Positions 60,605 through 64,000 of a stretch of 64,000 bases of DNA are shown here, one piece after another. The DNA is taken from contig NC_035923.1 of assembly GCF_000348985.1 (NCBI RefSeq), forward strand, positions 1,240,001 through 1,304,000, given 5' to 3'. The number at the start of each line of letters is the position of its first letter. The stretch's first letter is position 1. The notes under the pieces were generated by a model. It made no database searches. It was not told where the DNA came from and saw nothing but the letters and a program-made list of their open reading frames with translations. Position numbers and translations under genes: made by a program. The stretch comes from Huiozyma naganishii CBS 8797. Lineage: Eukaryota > Ascomycota > Saccharomycetes > Saccharomycetales > Saccharomycetaceae.

Positions 60605-62620
60605 TCAGCGATTAAACCCTGTCAGCAGCGAGGACACGGTCCCCGAGACGTCCTTCAGCGAGAAGTTGTGCGACAAAGAACTTTGGTTCTCCAGGGAGTA
60701 CTGGTCCTGGACAATGTCCCGGGACGATAACTCCAACTCGAGCCCGCTCCACTGCGACGTCACGACCTCGATCTCCTCCGCGGGGCACACCGCGAGCAAC
60801 TTGCTCAGGACCTCGAGTTGCAGAATGATGATCTCTGTCGGCGGCTCATTGTCCACCCAGTTCGGGTCGTTATACTTCCCCACTTGCAACACAGTAGACC
60901 AGTAACGGGAAACGTTCCCCCGCTCCAGCAGTTGTAACACAAGGTTGTATGCAAAGGTGAAATCGTTGTTGGCTAATGAGAAGTCGACATGCAACGCCAT
61001 CAGCCTCGTGTGGAAATCCTCCAATTGTGTTTCGGGCAACGCTAAAGCGATAAGTAGTTTTGACAGCAGTGGGAAACTCACCGTGTCAAGGGACTTGTAC
61101 AGCGTCGGGTTCAACTCTAGTAGAATAGTGAATAGTCGCAGCGGGTCGTCGTTGAAATCAAGAATATTTGATGGTTTGAATGGTATTTGCTTGCCCAGTT
61201 TCAAACTGTAGTGGGATAGCTGTTCACTAAGGTCTACGAGCGCCGTCAGCTGCTTGAAACGGTCACCCTCTTTGGCCTTGCTATTCGCTTTCAATATCCT
61301 CAAAATCGTCTTCGCCTTTGTCATCTCGCGAGTCCCCGCATTCGAGGCATTGTTGAAGAACTGCCAAAAGGCGTTTTTCAAGATATCCAGTTGCTGAACA
61401 TCGTCGTCTTGCAGGATCGATTCTAGTAGATCAAATTTCTCCAGCCGTATCAACGTCTCCATCAATATGGCCCTCCTCTCTTGACCTTGCTCACCGGCAT
61501 CATTCAACTTGTTGAACAGATCCAGTCGCTGCAGGAGGATGTGTAGATCCGGATGCGCAGTCTTCAACAGATACATTTCGCACAGTGTTATGAAATGATA
61601 CCTCTGCGCAGAACTATCATCTTGAGCTACACGGTAAACATCTTTGAGTGTGTAGTCCTGTGGGAATAGATCATTCTTCAAGTACTGGCAATACGTCAAG
61701 AGATCCGACACGGTGACGTTGTAATCGGTCAGTCTGGAATCTGGGGAGACTTTTTGCAGAACCCTCTCCTCCAAATCAGAGCAGGTCGAGTATTTGAATA
61801 GGTTACCGCTGTTCTCAAACACTATTCGCAGAGTGGCTGTTTCAAAGAGGGCTTTATTATCCCCGTCCGAGATCCTCTGCAAAAGTTCAGCAAAGACCGC
61901 GTGGAACAGTCGAATGTTCGCTTCAGAATCGAGCGAGAACTTCTCTGAGTTGTAAAAATCGGTCACAAACTGTTGGTAGAAATTGTCACCGTTTTGTAGC
62001 ACTGGGAAAAGTTCGCTGTTCAATGCCGCTTCGTCCAAGGTAACCCAGTTATCGATGATCAAACGGAGCATTGCCCGCCGTTCCAATTGAGAAAACTCAC
62101 TAATCCTCATCTTTTCACCAGTCCTCTTGTTCCAATGTGTTAGCGGTTTCACGAGACAATTGATCCATCTCTGCAGGTTTTCGTCACCTTGTTGGGTCTC
62201 CCATAATTTCGAATATCGGTTCGCATCGCTCGGATCAAAGTTGTTGCACAGGATGACTCTTTTCTGCAACCAGTTCAACTGACCCTCGGGCAATTTCCCA
62301 TCGACATATTGCTTCAACGCACTATACCTCTCAGTGAGCGCATTTTCGTCGCCGGCCCCCAATATACAGATGAGTCTCTGGTCGTTTGCCATGTGCTCAA
62401 CAAACACGTTCTCATTGATCTCCAGCTTTTCCACCGTTTTATACGCACACAGGAACGACAAAGCCAGAGGATCGTCCAGTTCCGGCCACAGAACAACCAC
62501 TGCATCTGTCAACTGCTCATTGAAGTAAGGAAGCAGCTTCGTCAGACCTTCCGAGTCCCGCGCACTCGCGTGTAAACAGCACAAAATGTACAACTTCTCC
62601 TGTAACAGCATGGACATCAT
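60605..62620 (-). CDS. SEC39: Dsl1 tethering complex subunit Sec39
   Basis: 671 residues (709 in S. cerevisiae, YLR440C). Alpha-helical subunit of the Dsl1 complex (with Dsl1 and Tip20) that tethers Golgi-derived COPI vesicles at the ER. Recognised from the N-terminus (LLQEKLYILCCLHAS), LWPELDDPLALSFL, AFWQFFNNASNAG, KPSNILDFNDDPLRLF and the highly conserved DPNWVDNEPPTEIIILQ and EIEVVTSQWSGLELELSSRD near the end. Three ATGs lie within the first four codons (62620, 62617, 62611); the first is given. Confidence 0.95.
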   Translation of the reverse strand: MMSMLLQEKLYILCCLHASARDSEGLTKLLPYFNEQLTDAVVVLWPELDDPLALSFLCAYKTVEKLEINENVFVEHMANDQRLICILGAGDENALTERYSALKQYVDGKLPEGQLNWLQKRVILCNNFDPSDANRYSKLWETQQGDENLQRWINCLVKPLTHWNKRTGEKMRISEFSQLERRAMLRLIIDNWVTLDEAALNSELFPVLQNGDNFYQQFVTDFYNSEKFSLDSEANIRLFHAVFAELLQRISDGDNKALFETATLRIVFENSGNLFKYSTCSDLEERVLQKVSPDSRLTDYNVTVSDLLTYCQYLKNDLFPQDYTLKDVYRVAQDDSSAQRYHFITLCEMYLLKTAHPDLHILLQRLDLFNKLNDAGEQGQERRAILMETLIRLEKFDLLESILQDDDVQQLDILKNAFWQFFNNASNAGTREMTKAKTILRILKANSKAKEGDRFKQLTALVDLSEQLSHYSLKLGKQIPFKPSNILDFNDDPLRLFTILLELNPTLYKSLDTVSFPLLSKLLIALALPETQLEDFHTRLMALHVDFSLANNDFTFAYNLVLQLLERGNVSRYWSTVLQVGKYNDPNWVDNEPPTEIIILQLEVLSKLLAVCPAEEIEVVTSQWSGLELELSSRDIVQDQYSLENQSSLSHNFSLKDVSGTVSSLLTGFNR

Positions 62621-62890
62621 TCCCCCAACTCAGCAGGCTTCCCCCCAACAGAGCGTCAGTACTTTTGTATAGGCTTGCAAGTTTGCAAGTTCTTTAATTT
62701 TATAATGCAATTATTATTATTGATATTTTATATATATAAGTTGAGAAGTTGTATAATTGACGGATCGATTTAAGTGGCGTCTCCTCCGGAGCATTTATAT
62801 GTAGTGTTTCATTGATGGCTGTTGTGCTGTGCTTTTGGTTGGTTGTTGTTGCTGTAGTGATTGTATTCTTTGGTCGTTCTATTTTCTTGC

Positions 62891-63658
62891 TTACACAGCT
62901 TCTAGAACTTCATCGTTGAAACCGGCAACTTTCTTACCCTTTTCCTCTGCGGAACCTTCACCGTGGAGAGCCATCAAGGCACCAACGTCGAACTTTGGCT
63001 GTTTCAGAAGCTTGACCTTTCTGATGTGCACGTTCTGTAGAGGGAAGATGTCCTTCGTGGCGTTTTCGATCTCCTTGTTGATGACTTCTGGGATCAACTT
63101 GGAGGTCAATTGGGCCAAAGTGGAGTTCTGCACCTCTCTGGTCAATATCTCGGAAATGACCTTTCTGATGGCTCTGATGTGGGAAGATTGAGCGTACGAG
63201 TGTCTCTTGACTTGGTTAGCCTGTTTTCTCGTGAACGCAATGGCGAAGATTCTGATGACGTACTCGTCGGAGGTCTTAACGGTGACGTTAGCCTCGATCA
63301 GAGTTTGCCACTTTCTAACCATGGATCTCAACTTGTCAGTGGTGAAGTCAATACCGTGGAAGTTAGTCAGCAAGTTCTTACCTTGGACTTCGTCGACTCT
63401 CAATTTAACCTTTCTGAAAGAGTGGTCCTCGGACCCTTGCAAGTCGGCCAAACAGACCTCAACAACTCTTCCCTTCAAGGCATCCGCGGCGTTCTTCAAA
63501 CCAGTGGACTTGTTGACCAGCGTCTTACCGACGTTCCTGTTCTCGAACGTAGATGGAGCCTTGATGTCAAACCATTCCTTTCTCGTGAATGGGTCGACAA
63601 CCTTCTTCTTAAGTCCCTTCTTACCCTTCGAAAGTCTCTTATTCTTACCAACAGCCAT
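62891..63658 (-). CDS. RPS1A: 40S ribosomal protein S1 (eS1)
   Basis: 255 residues, the same length as S. cerevisiae Rps1A/Rps1B. Small-subunit ribosomal protein near the mRNA exit channel. Sequence is nearly identical to yeast throughout ([18 protein letters not shown] at the start, [21 protein letters not shown] at the end). Codon use is extremely biased. Position next to SEC39 corresponds to YLR441C (RPS1A). Upstream are an exact 35-bp tandem repeat touching the start and a Rap1-type site. Confidence 0.98.
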   Translation of the reverse strand: MAVGKNKRLSKGKKGLKKKVVDPFTRKEWFDIKAPSTFENRNVGKTLVNKSTGLKNAADALKGRVVEVCLADLQGSEDHSFRKVKLRVDEVQGKNLLTNFHGIDFTTDKLRSMVRKWQTLIEANVTVKTSDEYVIRIFAIAFTRKQANQVKRHSYAQSSHIRAIRKVISEILTREVQNSTLAQLTSKLIPEVINKEIENATKDIFPLQNVHIRKVKLLKQPKFDVGALMALHGEGSAEEKGKKVAGFNDEVLEAV

Positions 63659-63660
63659 TA

Positions 63661-63730
63661 TTGTATACTGGGTTGTGTGTTTTTCTACTGCTGTATTGTA
63701 TACTGGGTTGTGTGTTTTTCTACTGCTGTA
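63661..63730. repeat. Exact 35-bp tandem duplication in RPS1 leader
   Basis: Two perfect copies (63661-63695 and 63696-63730), each beginning TTGTATACTGGG and ending CTACTGCTGTA, followed by a partial third start. The array begins 2 bp from the RPS1 start codon, so it probably lies in the 5' UTR. Confidence 0.95.
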
Positions 63731-63903
63731 TTGTATCGTACCACTACCTACTCAGCAACGAGTTCCACTCATGTACACATACACACACCAGCAATACCAG
63801 AGACCTTTTGGCTGCTGTTGATGGCGTCTCGCAGCTATTTTTTTTTTCACTTTCCCTCCGTTGCGTCATTACCGGATTGGGAAATTGTGCTAAAACCAGT
63901 TTT

Positions 63904-63917
63904 GAGTGTCTGGGTGT
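63904..63917 (-). promoter_or_regulatory. Rap1-type site, RPS1 promoter
   Basis: On the minus strand the bases read ACACCCAGACACTC, fitting the Rap1 consensus ACACCCRNACAYY. The distance of about 250 bp upstream of the RPS1 start is typical for yeast ribosomal-protein genes. A T-rich tract lies nearby at 63838-63848. Confidence 0.65.
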
Positions 63918-64000
63918 ACAAAAGCAGTCACAAAAACACACCGCTCGCTGACAGCTGCCGTTTTCTGTACTGTTTTACGGCCTCGCTTACAGCTTCCATT

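Overview
This window is nuclear DNA of a budding yeast in the family Saccharomycetaceae. Almost every gene is a clear orthologue of a Saccharomyces cerevisiae gene, and gene order follows one S. cerevisiae region (YLR413-YLR441) with a few genes from a second region (YKL182-YKL195) threaded through it. Genes expected on the unified ancestral track (for example CNA1, IMD3, SPE1, SDS22) are absent. That is the pattern of a lineage descended from the whole-genome duplication after reciprocal gene loss. The fairly high GC content would suit a GC-richer Kazachstania/Naumovozyma-type yeast, but the species is inferred only loosely. I see no intron in any gene.

Layout: FAS1 enters from the left edge (its C-terminus is cut off), followed by a 1.5 kb GC-rich promoter region, the membrane-protein pair INA1/PUN1, a 100-N assembly gap, VPS36, CDC73, the DEAH helicase YLR419W and CNB1 (to 18.5 kb). 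From LSM3 to URA4 (18.6-59.3 kb) the block LSM3, CAR2, DIF1, ECM30, TSR2, ATG23, SEN1, CRN1, MAG2, TDA5, TUS1, tRNA-Asn, MIA40, SPP382, ATG17, ACP1, DCK1, RPN13, URA4 is inverted relative to S. cerevisiae. After it MRPL4, SEC39 and RPS1 resume the standard order. The only mobile DNA is a pair of inverted solo LTRs between TDA5 and TUS1; their 5-bp target duplications are swapped between the two copies, the signature of an inversion between them.

The genes are unrelated housekeeping genes: fatty acid synthesis (FAS1, mitochondrial ACP1), mRNA and snRNA metabolism (LSM3, SEN1, SPP382, CDC73), ribosome biogenesis and translation (TSR2, MAG2, MRPL4, RPS1), membrane traffic and autophagy (VPS36, SEC39, ATG17, ATG23, ECM30), Rho signalling and actin (TUS1, DCK1, CRN1), and metabolism (CAR2, URA4). 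Recognisable control elements include an Ino2/Ino4 site upstream of FAS1, an Rfx1 X-box upstream of the small gene DIF1, a PAC/RRPE pair upstream of TSR2, and a Rap1 site upstream of RPS1.

Reading-frame breaks at short G runs are concentrated between 46.5 and 52.1 kb (MIA40, ATG17 twice, DCK1). The most likely cause is homopolymer sequencing error. The ATG17 pair cancels out and leaves one deceptive continuous ORF with a nonsense N-terminus. No novel system was recognised; the strongest unexpected signals are the LTR-mediated inversion, the compensated ATG17 frameshift, and two Nrd1-binding-like motifs in the SEN1 tail.
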